Part shown: in pieces, positions 1 through 10,090 of the stretch | Layout: every line of letters starts with the position of its first letter | How positions within the stretch are numbered: position 1 is the first letter of the stretch | From: Ananas comosus | Taxonomy: Eukaryota > Streptophyta > Magnoliopsida > Poales > Bromeliaceae | Assembly (NCBI RefSeq): GCF_001540865.1 | Contig: NC_033639.1 | Coordinates: 5,726,655 to 5,790,654 of the forward strand | Reading direction: 5' to 3' | Length of the DNA stretch: 64,000 nt | Made by a program: the position numbers and the translations under genes | Notes under the pieces: model-generated | Databases searched by the model: none | What the model was told of the DNA's origin: nothing | Seen by the model: the letters and a program-made list of their open reading frames with translations, nothing else

Positions 1-128
1 GGCTAAACTCTTAACCCGGCTTAAGCATTTTGGGTGGTGGCTAGACCCAAGAGGTTAAGAGAGTTAAGCGTGCTAGGACGGGAGTAGTCCTAGAATGGGT
101 GACCCCCTGGAAAGTCGGGGCGTCACAC
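1..128 (+). repeat. 5S rRNA-derived sequence, probably the end of a Cassandra-like LTR
   Basis: Positions about 62-116 closely resemble the 3' half of plant 5S rRNA: AGTTAAGCGTGCT, then GAGTAGT, then GGGTGACC..CTGG.AAGTC. The first half of the 5S gene is missing, and the sequence ends in GGGGCGTCACA, which looks like an LTR terminus. Cassandra-type TRIM retrotransposons carry a 5S rRNA module with its RNA polymerase III promoter inside their LTRs, and this fits best. The window begins inside the element, so the other end is not visible. A diverged 5S pseudogene is the alternative. Confidence 0.6.
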
Positions 129-930
129 GGCCTCTATTATCATTCATGCTGCCACATGATAGATTTTATTTTTAAAATTAATGTGCGAGTACAATTTATT
201 TAGTCCGAAGAAACGTCAATTAGGGTAAGCAAAAGAGTAAAGCCGTCCTAGTGAAAATTTAAAATTAAAATTTAAGGTATCAATTTCAATAGAACGTATA
301 AATGAAGGTCTTAATGTATTTTCATCCTAGTAAAAATTCTAGTCGTACTGTTTTCTCTTTTTCTATTATTTTTATTTTACTTTGTTTTTTAAACTCTAGC
401 TGTTTGCTGCTTAAATCTTTCTTTTAAACGAATTTTATTTGACTATGTGCAACTAATCAGAACGCGAATTTTCTATAGCGAGAGGTTTATGATTTATTCA
501 TAAACTGTTTAATAAAGTATATAAAAAATATATGCATACGGATATTCGTATCCGATTTAGATCCGACCCGTACTCGATTCATACTCGGTCTTAAGCGGAT
601 AATATATGAGCATTCGCTATTCAAATCTGCTCAAATAGATCGGATGAATATATGATTAACTTAAGTGTTCGGATGCAGACTTAATTTGAAATTAAACAGG
701 TAGGGTATATATATTATTTTTTATTTATGTTTTTAAAATATAAATATTGTAAATCAACTATTGAGGCTGGATCGGGTCCACGGACCCATTTACCAAAAAG
801 CATTTGCCTCATGACTCATGAGACTAGTAAAAAGGCACGGAAGATGGCACGAAGGATGCGTACAAATAACCAACGCGTACGGACACCCTCTCTGTGTATA
901 TTCCCCGTTTCAGAGCAGCTGATTACGAAA
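129..930. other. AT-rich intergenic DNA
   Basis: No coding region, RNA gene or clear repeat structure can be recognised. The sequence is AT-rich with short ATA/TAT runs near 510-535 and 705-725. Confidence 0.5.
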
Positions 931-936
931 CGCCCC

Positions 937-944
937 TATAAAAA
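937..944 (+). promoter_or_regulatory. TATA box upstream of the phosphatase exon
   Basis: TATAAAAA lies about 95 bp before the first ATG of the phosphatase-like exon. Transcription would be expected to start near 967-975. It is a close match to the plant TATA consensus in otherwise mixed sequence, and supports the idea that the following exon is a genuine gene start rather than random ORF. Confidence 0.55.
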
Positions 945-1031
945 GCGAGGAATAGGATCTTCCCCAAGATCCAAAACATAGAGAGTAGAAGCTGCAAAGA
1001 ATATTCCTCCCTTTTTCTCCTCCCAGTTCTG

Positions 1032-1306
1032 ATGAGACTGGAGATGCAAAAACCACCACCTCCTCCTCCTCCTCCTCCATCTCCTCCATCTCACCATCTG
1101 GAGGAGGAAGAGGAAGAGGAAGAGGAAGAGGAAGAGGAGGAAGAGATGGTGGCAGAGGAGGAGATGGAAATGGCGTCTCCCGAATTCGTCAGCTGTGACG
1201 GCGCCGCCGCCGGCGGAGGAGGAGGAAGAGGAGGAGGAGGAGGAGGGGAGCAGCAGCTGTTTGTGCCGCCGCTCAACTTCGCGATGGTCGACCACGGCGT
1301 CTTCCG
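1032..1306 (+). pseudogene. PFA-DSP type dual-specificity phosphatase, truncated first exon
   Basis: The reading frame starts with a low-complexity region (proline run, then a run of about fifteen Glu codons, then a Gly-rich stretch). It ends with FVPPLNFAMVDHGVF, which matches the conserved N-terminal motif of the plant and fungal atypical dual-specificity phosphatases (At1g05000 family), tyrosine phosphatases that act on phosphoproteins or inositol pyrophosphates. In that family the motif is followed by RSGFPD and then a catalytic domain with a Cys-x5-Arg loop. Here the match stops exactly at the ambiguous base 1307, and unrelated GA-rich sequence follows. No later exon is seen in the window. 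Start may be the ATG at 1032 or 1044. Family assignment is fairly secure; whether the break is real or an assembly join at the N is unknown. Confidence 0.6.
1058..1145 (+). repeat. Trinucleotide repeats (CTC)n and (GAG/GAA)n
   Basis: The phosphatase exon contains a (CTC) run at about 1062-1090 coding for Pro/Ser and a GAG/GAA run at about 1101-1145 coding for poly-Glu. Such triplet tracts are length-variable and create long spurious ORFs on both strands. Confidence 0.7.
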
Positions 1307-2483
1307 NGGCCTGGGGGCCATGCAGCCTCGGCCTGGCTCTAACCCGAGAGAAAGAGAGAGATGGAGAGAGAGGAAGATGATGGCTCGGCGGCGGCCGGGG
1401 TTCAGCCGGCGGTGGTCGGGGTGAGCGGCTAGGGGTAGGGGAGCGAGGCCAAGGTGGCTGAGGGCTAATTAGGTGGTTAGGGTTAGAGTTTCTAGTAGAA
1501 ACCCTAGGAACCAAAAATATATATAAAACTCAAATTGCGGAAAGACCCACGAAAACTCAATATTTTAAACTATGTCCTCCACAGCGCGTGTAAAACACAC
1601 GAATAGCCCTCCACGTGTGATCTCACGCAAAACGGTACATAAAATATCGCGACTTTCGCAAAATTACCGTTTTGCCATCACAGACCTCTCCTCGATCAAC
1701 GCGCAATCTCCGCAGATCCGTCCGTCAGATTTGCGAACGGATTGCACCAGTGCGATCAGCACCTCGGAGACAACAAAGCTACGATTTTGTTTCACCACGA
1801 TCGACCACGGATTCACGACAAAATCCAAACTTTCTTTCCAATAGAAGGAATAACACATAAATACATATAAAACACGTATTTTCGAATTTTCTCGAAATCC
1901 GTGCGTCAAACTCAAAATCCGTCAGCGTCATTAGTTCCAGAACAGCTGAACCGGTCGAAACGAGCTATTGGACCCCTAGGAACGGAGTCCGATACGAGTC
2001 AGAAGCCAACTTCACACCGTGGCTTCTCCGGAAAATCGAGTTACTATTCACTTTAAGTGAAACTTGGAAATCCTGTAACTTCTCCGTTTTAACTCGATTT
2101 CTCCCGAAACTTGACGAGTGCTTTTGTAATTAAATTACACACATAAACATCGTCAACAGAGAGTTTAGTTGCACTGTAAAAATCTCAGTCCTTACATAAT
2201 GGGGGCAATAATATAATATTGCCGTCACCATCAGGAGCATAATAGTGAACTCAAAACGACTGAATAACTGTTTCTGCTTAAATATTGTCCATTCTTTTAA
2301 CATAGGTGTTTCATAAGGGATTACGGGCTCGGCGGAACATCCAAATATTGGAGGTGAGCGCATTAAAGAAAGCCCTCTAAACACGCCTAAAGTTTTATCA
2401 TCTGGATGAATTAATGGTTCGCTCTTTTTCCACATGATCTAGAAAGAGAAAAGGATTACAATATGAAATGGATGAGTAAAGTT

Positions 2484-2485
<2 letters not shown>
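1307..2485. other. Non-coding DNA, possible retrotransposon LTR debris
   Basis: After the ambiguous base 1307 no exon of the phosphatase is found. The stretch 1550-2110 has a mixed, moderately GC-rich composition with phrases typical of plant LTRs, such as the run near 2090-2110, but no termini or coding domains were found. A telomere-like AAACCCTAG lies near 1499-1507. Confidence 0.3.

Positions 2486-2548
<63 letters not shown>
2486..2548. repeat. (TA)n microsatellite
   Basis: About 31 uninterrupted TA dinucleotides. The Tyr-Ile ORFs read through it on both strands are artefacts. Confidence 0.95.
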
Positions 2549-2550
<2 letters not shown>

Positions 2551-3867
2551 CTTTGCTTTCCTCTATTTGAAAAGAAGTTTCCTACCCAAAACATTCCATA
2601 AATGTTACTTTTCTTGTCCAATATCTAATCCTTATCTTCTCGTGCTAAGTTACGTTAGCTACGTTCCAACTTTTTTTTCTTCTTAAGTTTATCGTCTCTT
2701 TCTAATGATCAGGATCCAGTCCATTCCAATTATATATTCTTTGAAACCAGGTCTTGCTCCCAATGATATTTATCTTTTCCGAATCGAACGGAATTATGTA
2801 ACATAATGTTTCGGGTACGAAACCTACTCCGATATAGTTGTAGCCGATTTTTCTACAGGAGAACTCAAATAGATAAGACCTTATGGTTGATCTTTCTTCT
2901 GATCCAAGCTAACGTAAAAAAAAAGAAAAAAAAAAAAAGCTTTGCTAACTGATTCAAACGTAGAAAAATTTCATTGCTTATGCGTTCGTTTTTCTGCATA
3001 CATATCCTTCCTTATCTGCTGCTCTTTTGAATAGGCTTTTGGGTGTCTTACATACAGTTCTTAAATGAAGAGCTGTCTTTTAGATGTCAAATTTGCATGT
3101 TTACCACTACCTTTCCATTCTCTTAAAATTTGCATAAAATTGGTCATTTAATGGTGCTGATGCAGATTTAGACTTCTCATTCTGTTGCTTTCAGTGAGTA
3201 TTTTATGTTATTTAATTTTATTTTTTTGAAATTCTAGGCAAGTTTCAAAATTTCTTGAGCGTATTGATCATTCACAGCCGTGCTTTTCTAAAGGGCTACA
3301 TAGCTGAAGTATTATTTTGTTAACATTATAAAAGAAAGAAAGTCTTGAAGTACTAACTGTTAGAGATTTATCAGAGAATCAATTTTATTTTAACTCCACC
3401 ATCAATAGTACGAACAGTAGATGTGATTTTTAGCATATTAATATGGTGTGCACGAAAACATTAGGCTCTTAGGAGAGCATCTAGATGTTAAATGTGCAGT
3501 CTCTAATTCGCGTACATCGTACTATTTAGCTATTTTTATCTTATTCACTTGTTAGCTCTAACTGATGGGAATATTGCTTTGTGATCATGTGTCAAATCTT
3601 CTAGGTGAATGTATTACTTTGATTGTCTCTGATCTTTTAATAAGCAACAAATGCTACGTGCAATATTTGGCCTACAATTGTTAATGAAAGTATTCAAATT
3701 GAGTTCTAATTGGAAATAGGAGGAACATAGAATACAGCCCTAATTGTTCTTTGGATGACATGGGGTTTCTTTAGATCTCAGTGTAGTTCGCTGATTGTGA
3801 AATTGGGAAGCTTGGTTTATGCGAACGCAATATGTAAATGCACCACATAGCAAGGTTTAAAGTGCTA
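2549..3867. other. AT-rich non-coding DNA
   Basis: T-rich, intron-like or intergenic sequence without a recognisable exon. If the phosphatase gene were complete its introns could lie here, but no phosphatase catalytic motif was found in any frame. Confidence 0.4.
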
Positions 3868-4202
3868 NNNNNNNNNNNNNNNNNNNNNNNNNNNNNNNNN
3901 NNNNNNNNNNNNNNNNNNNNNNNNNNNNNNNNNNNNNNNNNNNNNNNNNNNNNNNNNNNNNNNNNNNNNNNNNNNNNNNNNNNNNNNNNNNNNNNNNNNN
4001 NNNNNNNNNNNNNNNNNNNNNNNNNNNNNNNNNNNNNNNNNNNNNNNNNNNNNNNNNNNNNNNNNNNNNNNNNNNNNNNNNNNNNNNNNNNNNNNNNNNN
4101 NNNNNNNNNNNNNNNNNNNNNNNNNNNNNNNNNNNNNNNNNNNNNNNNNNNNNNNNNNNNNNNNNNNNNNNNNNNNNNNNNNNNNNNNNNNNNNNNNNNN
4201 NN
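3868..4202. other. Assembly gap
   Basis: 335 consecutive Ns. An apparent ORF crossing it is meaningless. Confidence 0.99.
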
Positions 4203-5431
4203 TAGGATATACTGTGGCAGTTTTAAAGCCAGCTTATGTCAGCCTTTTCTTTCAAATGCAAGTTTGTTTGGGTGTTTAGCCATTTATGAAGAAAGTATGA
4301 AGGGATAGTGCAATTTGTCGTCCATCAAGGACAGCTCATGAATCTTAAAGCAGTATGAATGGTGGATTAGACGGCCTCACTGAATGGAGACTCGTAGAAT
4401 CCCTTTTTCTAGTAAAGTTTTGGAGTTGCGCTACGCTTCTTCGAGAGTGCGGTCTACAAGAGAAAGTTCTCTATGGGATCTAATTTGTTTTGTCCGGTGC
4501 CAAAATAATATTGGGCGATTGGTTTAAAAAAGGAATCGAAATAGGAATAAAAAAAACAAAATGATGAAAATTCACAACTTTTCTTTTATTTTGGTCACTG
4601 AAAAAATCATGTAGTTGCTTAGCTGGCAGTTACATGGCGTTTTCGTCAAATTTAAGAACTCTTTTAATGACTGAGACTTAATTATAGACGTCAATGCCAA
4701 AAAAATTATGCAATGCTATATATATGTACATCCGAATGCAGGTGTATATTTTACATTCCACCCATCCGATGGGTGAGATGCTTTTACTGGTCACTCCCAC
4801 CATTAATATAGATGTGCAGGGCATAACTTGTGGTGTAAAGTAGTTTTGCTAGTGGTACACTCCAAAATAGAATGCATATCTTACATTTTCATCCAAGAGC
4901 AATTATTTTTTTTTACCTATCACAATAATTTTTTTTTTAAACTATAACTATTTGGGTTTTTGTGAATTTTATGATAGGGAGTCTAAAATCTAGACCTCCC
5001 CTTTTGGGTTATATAAATAGATTTTGTTTTTTGAGAGTAATGCTAGTCCTACAATCATTTTGAGTTGAAAGCTTACAATCCCACTCATCCATTATTAAAT
5101 AGCTCCTATTAATTTCTCTATGGGTCTCATAACTTGTTTTTTGTTCCTTCTACTAAAACTCCAATGGGGTCGGCAACCTCTTTGGATTGTAGATTTTGCA
5201 TTTCTCTTTTTCCTTTTTTTTTGGGTTAAAGTGGAAATAAAGGTTTACGGGGAATTTCTTTAAGTAGCCAACTGGGGTTTCCTCTCAAGTGCAACCTTCA
5301 TGCAATATTGAAGCTTTTTAGAAGTATCATTTGAGTCCGTATGAATTGTTGCATGTGCACAGTAGTGGATTTCGTCAACTTTATCATAGGAGAGTGTAGA
5401 TTCATTAGGCTTTATCTGTCCATAGCAAAAT
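4203..5431. other. AT-rich non-coding DNA
   Basis: No coding region is recognised. Homopolymer T and A runs are frequent (for example near 4910-4940 and 5215). Confidence 0.4.
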
Positions 5432-5550
5432 GGTAAATTGCACTATTTGTCCCTAAACTTTAAGTTTCATTTTGGTTCTTAAACTTGTGATTTTGACATT
5501 TTAGACTCCAAACTTTTAAACAAAGTTTTAGTTTAGTCCCTAGAATAGTT
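5432..5550. mobile_element. Fragment of a MITE-like inverted-repeat element
   Basis: The stretch begins GGTAAATTGCACTATTTG and continues with phrases such as CCCTAAACTT and TTTGGTTCTTAAAC. This closely resembles the terminal region of the complete element at 52183-52627, including the GTAAATTGCAC terminus. Only one end is seen here, so it is a fragment or a highly diverged copy. Confidence 0.45.
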
Positions 5551-5851
5551 GCTTGTGTACCTAATTCATTTATTTGTTCATACATCATGCATTTATTGTT
5601 ACTTCATTTATCTCGTACTTTTAATTCAGAAGTCCAATTTTTATATAGAGTTAATCATAATTTAAGGGGTGGTTGGATTTAAATATGCAGTAAAAAAGTA
5701 GCATGGTCGATGAATGCAAGTTACACAGATGTACAAATGCAGTGAGTGTACACAATAATTTATCCTCTACTGGTATTTATATATGAGGACTAAAAAGAAA
5801 CTCTTAATTATTAGAGTTTAGAAATTACTAACACCAACCATCCCTAGCAAA

Positions 5852-5991
5852 AGTGGCAAAAAGGCTTGATGGTTGGTATCCGAGACCCAAGTTCTAATAC
5901 TAGTTGATTCACATTTTCAGCTAAGTTTATTTCTAAATGAAATAAATGAAGCGGATAGCATGCTACCTTTCTCTCAAAAAAAAAAAAAAAA
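5852..5991 (+). mobile_element. SINE (tRNA-derived type) with poly(A) tail
   Basis: A 5' part with tRNA-like promoter boxes (TGATGGTTGGTATCC as box A, and GAGACCCAAGTTCTAATAC as box B) is followed by a body ending in AATAAATGAAGCGGATAGC..GCTACC and a poly(A) tail at 5976-5991. The 3' body is repeated at 54474-54535, where a truncated copy is flanked by a target duplication, which confirms that this is a mobile family. The 5' boundary is approximate. Confidence 0.7.
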
Positions 5992-6332
5992 TNGTGACAG
6001 GACTCGTAAGGAAAAGATAATTTTGAAATAGTAAAGTTATAAAATTACAATCTAAAGTGAGCGATATCTTCTTTTTATAAAGTAAATCGACTTCGATTCT
6101 TAACAGAACTCAACTTACCCTCTATTTTTATGCTTTTAGTGGGCCTAGTATTTCTGGCAGTTGCAATGGCTTTTTTATCTCTGTATTTATTTTCAAAATA
6201 AGTACTAAAGTATTGATAATTTTTTTCGCTATCTTTTTTTAGAACCGCCTAAGGTTCCAACTAAAAAAATGAAATAACTTTATAATTTAATTAGTGAAAA
6301 TCAATGATAGAGGAAGTTATCCTCAATTTTCC

Positions 6333-6366
<34 letters not shown>
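6333..6366. repeat. (CT)n microsatellite
   Basis: CT dinucleotide run with one interruption, about 240 bp upstream of the small ORF at 6608. A shorter (GA) run follows at about 6492-6505. Confidence 0.9.
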
Positions 6367-6371
<5 letters not shown>

Positions 6372-6548
6372 GCCTATGACAAGTCCAAACTAACAAAGCA
6401 ATATTCCAACTCATACGCATGGGTGAACCTTTTCCGTTTTTGCAGCTAAAGCAATTAAAACCGTATCCGTCTCTTAGTGGCGTGAGGCAACAAGAGAGAG
6501 AGAGAGCTCACATATTTCATGTGACCCACTAGCCACCACATCTCCCTC

Positions 6549-6556
6549 ATATTTAT
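6549..6556 (+). promoter_or_regulatory. TATA-like box before the small ORF
   Basis: The phrase ATTTATATAACT near 6548-6560 lies about 50-55 bp before the ATG at 6608, a plausible TATA-box distance if the leader is short. Confidence 0.4.
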
Positions 6557-6607
6557 ATAACTACATACCCATAACAACATTTTGTTATCACCATTGGATA
6601 ATAGTAT

Positions 6608-6820
6608 ATGGCACGGAATGTGATCATCAAGTACGCAAAGAAGCTCAAGAGGAAGATGTTTAGTTGCTACAACGCGGAGACTTGTACTACTTCGTGCCCC
6701 GTCTACTGCGACGAGCTATTTCGCAAAACCGCGACTAGTTACCGCACCGACGATCCCGTCCTCTTAGCTTATATAACTGCGCAGAAGAACTTCCGCATCC
6801 AGCCGAACCGCTTCATGTAG
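6608..6820 (+). CDS. Small hypothetical protein, 70 residues
   Basis: This is an ATG-to-TAG reading frame of 70 residues. It has a basic N-terminus (KYAKKLKRK), four Cys residues between about positions 19 and 34 (including a CxxxC pair), and a C-terminus ending NRFM. Codon use is richer in third-position G and C than the AT-rich DNA around it, and a TATA-like box lies upstream, so it looks like a real coding sequence. I recognise no family. There is no signal peptide or membrane segment. It lies tail to tail with the lipase gene, with only 110 bp between the two stop codons. It could be a small intact gene or a surviving exon of a decayed one. Confidence 0.45.
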   Translation: MARNVIIKYAKKLKRKMFSCYNAETCTTSCPVYCDELFRKTATSYRTDDPVLLAYITAQKNFRIQPNRFM

Positions 6821-6930
6821 ACGATTATCATGACATGTGCAAATGTGCTCTAGTAGAGACTATAATTGTAATCTTTGCTGTTGAATTTTTCTTCTTTGTT
6901 TCTTTTGCACAACTACATATATTACACTTC

Positions 6931-9217
6931 TCAGAAAAGGTTAAGGAATGAAATAAGCGGATCGTAGACGAGTTGCTTTGCGTTGACGGCCATGACGAAA
7001 TCGCCGTGCGCGTAGTTTTGCAGGAACCGAACCTTCAACTTGGTCTTGTGGTGGCACTTGAGCATTTTCAGTAGGTGCCTGACGTCGTTGCTATCAGAAA
7101 GCGCGTCCCGACCGCCATAGCTGAGGAACAACGGGAAGTTGTTCGGGATGTTTGACATGTTGTAGGCCGGAGGATGCGCTTGCCCGTAGTGTTTCATGTT
7201 CTCTTCGTAGCTGTCGTAGTCGTATTTCGCGATCGTCCCTCTCCGTATCACTGGTTGAGAAAGAATTTCGCTACCGATCTTATAGTTAAATGCGATTAAA
7301 GAGCGAAGAGTACTAGCCAGAGGAATTAACTTACTCTGCGCCATGTGGATCATGTTTTTCATAGCAGTAGGTTGGGGTTCGTGGTCGAGAAAGACGCGCA
7401 CGGAGGAAGAATTAAGGCAGCAATTTCGACCTCAAATTGGAATAGGATAAGAAAAAATTCTCATTCATGAAAAGTACATTGCTAATCAATTTGAAGTGTT
7501 TAAAATGAATTTATATTCGAAAAGGTTTAGAAGGAGAAGAACCTGTGAAAGATGTTATCAGATCATAGCAATTAACACCAGGTTGATTGCACACTTGTAA
7601 AAGAAGTTCGTCTCCGGATCTCCTGTTGCATAATTTAAGCAAGTCAAATAGTATAAGAGATCCACGCTTCGATAAATCAACATGTCGACAATCCAAACAT
7701 TACCGCTCATTCCTAATTTCTTCTTCGCAGAACCATTAATCTTCAAATTGTTCATTCGAATATTGTTGTGGATATCGTGTACTTCATTGTTCTAATGTGA
7801 CTAAAACAGAAATATATAGTTAGAAGGGGACTCACCCAATAATATTGAACTCATGAAGACCAAGCCAATAAGAAACCTGTTTAACAAGTCAAAAATGCGC
7901 AATAGATCAAATATTATTCAAGTATTCTTCAATTTGCTTTGTAGGATTGGAGTTAGTTTACTTCGCCAACGAAGGCATTAGCTGAAGCCCTAGCAATGCT
8001 GGATGTAATCTGATCCAAAAAAGCGATTGGACATAGCAGGGCGGCAGACCGTATCATGTCTAGTAGGCGATGCTCGCAAAATGATGCGAGGGCCATCAAA
8101 GTTCCCTGGCAAAATAGAAAAAGAAAAAAAAAAAAAAAAGAGGAGGAGAAAAAATCAAGTGTTTTTGTAATTTGGTTTTCTTGCGAAATAGAAATGTTCA
8201 AGCAAAAAGAGGATAAAGCTGGCTCACAAGAGAATGCCCAATATAGTGAATTTTCTGATTGCGCGTTTGATTATATACGTATTCAACTACAGCAGGGAGA
8301 TCATAGGCAACAAGTTGATCCCAAGACCACTCCCAATATGCCTACAAAGGAATCAGACACAGTTTTTGTTAGAAACAGTAAAATGAATCGCAAACCACTG
8401 ATTATGATGCAAGGAAGCAAAAGAGCAAAAAATCAATCAAAGGGAAACCGAGTTGCTCGGAGAGAGGAACATGTGTCGAAGGCTGTATTTCGTTCCACGG
8501 CTGTTGGCGATCCACACATCGTAGCCACTATCAGCCAAGATATAGCCCAGAGATTTGTCAGGCGAGCTCAGAAGCCATGTGATTCCGTCCTGCCCGAATA
8601 TATAATGCACTTAATCTTGAGCTTTCAGAGACTTAAAGAATGAATGGCTATGCTACTAATACTATGAATTTAAATCCTAGATAGATCTTGATGGGAAAAT
8701 ATCGCAGTCAATTTCCTAATAATCGAGTTCGTTCACTCTGACAGTATCATAGATTGGAATCGACGCATAGGAAAAAAAATTTCATTTCCACACTATAATA
8801 AATAAGAATCTTTTTCAGCTGAATATATAAAAAGTCATACCATTAGAACCCCATGTTGTAGCAGCACAGGAACTTTCGTCGTCGCATCTTTTCCAGTACC
8901 TGAACGGCCGTTAGGAACGCGCTGTATGCTGAGAATGTAGCCGTCTTCAGTTGTTACCTGCAAGTAATGCATAATGAATAATTTGCATGGAAGTATGAAA
9001 TGAAACTGCTGAATTGTACATTTATCAAGAATGCTATAAATATATAATATACATGGTGTTCTTGGCATTCATAGCCATAGATCTCGAGGCGTGATTTGCA
9101 GATACCGTCGCCGTGGCCAGTGGAAGTCTGATCCTCCTTCAAGTTGAGAGAATTGTTAGCTGTCAGCCCGAGAGAGAGAAGTATCAGTCTGAACATGAAA
9201 GTCAGACTGTAAGCCAT
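6931..9217 (-). CDS. Acid lipase (triacylglycerol lipase 2-like), nine exons, one frameshift
   Basis: This is a serine lipase of the gastric/lysosomal acid-lipase family (alpha/beta hydrolase), which hydrolyses acylglycerols or sterol esters. Exons read on the minus strand are 9217-9053, 8957-8841, 8589-8449, 8341-8228, 8105-7962, 7877-7836, 7622-7543, 7430-7335 and 7250-6931. All introns have GT-AG ends. An N-terminal hydrophobic segment (residues about 8-20) suggests secretion. The family motif GYECQEHH|VTTEDGYILSIQRV crosses the first junction. The nucleophile motif GHSLG (Ser178) is formed across the exon 4/5 junction. Asp348 (GGRDALSD) and His381 (NYAHGDF) complete the triad. Exon 6 has one base too many: a CCC run at 7860-7862 (plus strand). 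Without that base the coding length is 1218 nt, 405 residues, normal for the family. With it the frame closes early, so the gene is either a recent pseudogene or carries a base error. Confidence 0.85.
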
Positions 9218-9232
9218 GGATTATGGATATAC

Positions 9233-9244
<12 letters not shown>

Positions 9245-9275
<31 letters not shown>

Positions 9276-9375
9276 NNNNNNNNNNNNNNNNNNNNNNNNN
9301 NNNNNNNNNNNNNNNNNNNNNNNNNNNNNNNNNNNNNNNNNNNNNNNNNNNNNNNNNNNNNNNNNNNNNNNNNNN
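9245..9375. repeat. (AT)n microsatellite running into a 100-bp assembly gap
   Basis: An ATAC/AT repeat begins near 9230 and becomes pure AT from 9245 to 9275. Ns fill 9276-9375. The gap lies only about 60 bp upstream of the lipase start codon and hides the junction between the lipase promoter and the retrotransposon block. Confidence 0.95.
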
Positions 9376-9980
9376 GCGATACCTTTACCGCGGTCGCTCG
9401 CCGGCTCGCTCGGTCCTAGCTCTGTGGAATAGTGGGGTGGGAACTACAACAAAGTTCCCAGTGGGTTCGGCCCCAACCTCACCGACTTTCCCACTAGGAC
9501 TAACTCAGGCATAATAGAAAAGATAAGCAGAATAGTAACCAAACTATAATCATGATGCTAATATGCCTGAATAATAAAGCAAGAAATATGCTCAACGTAA
9601 ATCATGCAAGTATGCAAGTTCTTTGTTCTTTACTCTTTATTCTTTAATCTTTGTTCTTGTTCTTTAATCTTACGGCTAACCCGGGGGTTTCGCCACATTA
9701 ACTTGCCCACATTAAGTCTATCATCGCGGGCCCTCAGCTACCTCCCGCTAAGACTGTCCTCGAGTTTACTACAACCCGTGATGCAAAACTCCGGAGCGCA
9801 TCGCTCGAGGGGGAGCGACAGCCCTCGAGCACGGAACTCATAGCAAGTATAATCGATCCTTAACTCTAAGGATATATAGTTCAATCATTGTCTTTACATG
9901 ATTTGTCCATGATTTTCATGATTATGTGGTCCTAGGATTATCTAGCTCATTACATATCATTTTTTTTAAAAAAAAATTTT
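9376..9980 (-). mobile_element. Tekay-type LTR fragment
   Basis: This resembles parts of the LTR at 15696-18707 and of other LTRs here. It carries the conserved hairpin at 9437-9465 (GGGAACT..AGTTCCC) followed by CAGTGGG, then the CCGGAG..GGAGCGAC block at 9790-9820. The LTR terminus would fall in the preceding gap. It is truncated on the right by the non-autonomous element that begins near 9981. Confidence 0.6.
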
Positions 9981-10090
9981 TTTTTTGAACATTCAACAGT
10001 GTGATATTCTTATGTTTTATATGTAAATCATCATGTCTAACAGGAGCGTATTAGAAAATGTACTCGTGGCTACTTGTTCTTGTGGTTCTT

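Noticed and set aside
62..116. Functional 5S rRNA gene
   Set aside because: Only the 3' half is present and several conserved positions differ; it lies in LTR-like context.
1499..1507. Telomere-like AAACCCTAG as an interstitial telomere
   Set aside because: Only one complete unit; common as a telo-box in plant DNA.
936..1514. 192-residue minus-strand ORF and other ORFs over 1030-1425
   Set aside because: They read GAG/CTC triplet repeats in the wrong direction; the only recognisable protein motif is on the plus strand.
2130..2435. 101-residue minus-strand ORF with a hydrophobic segment
   Set aside because: No recognisable family, AT-rich codon use like the surroundings, no promoter or splice context that supports it.
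5860..5900. tRNA gene
   Set aside because: The promoter-box similarity is explained by a tRNA-derived SINE; no cloverleaf can be drawn.
8056..8643. 195-residue plus-strand ORF
   Set aside because: It is the antisense shadow of lipase exons 3 to 5 and introns.
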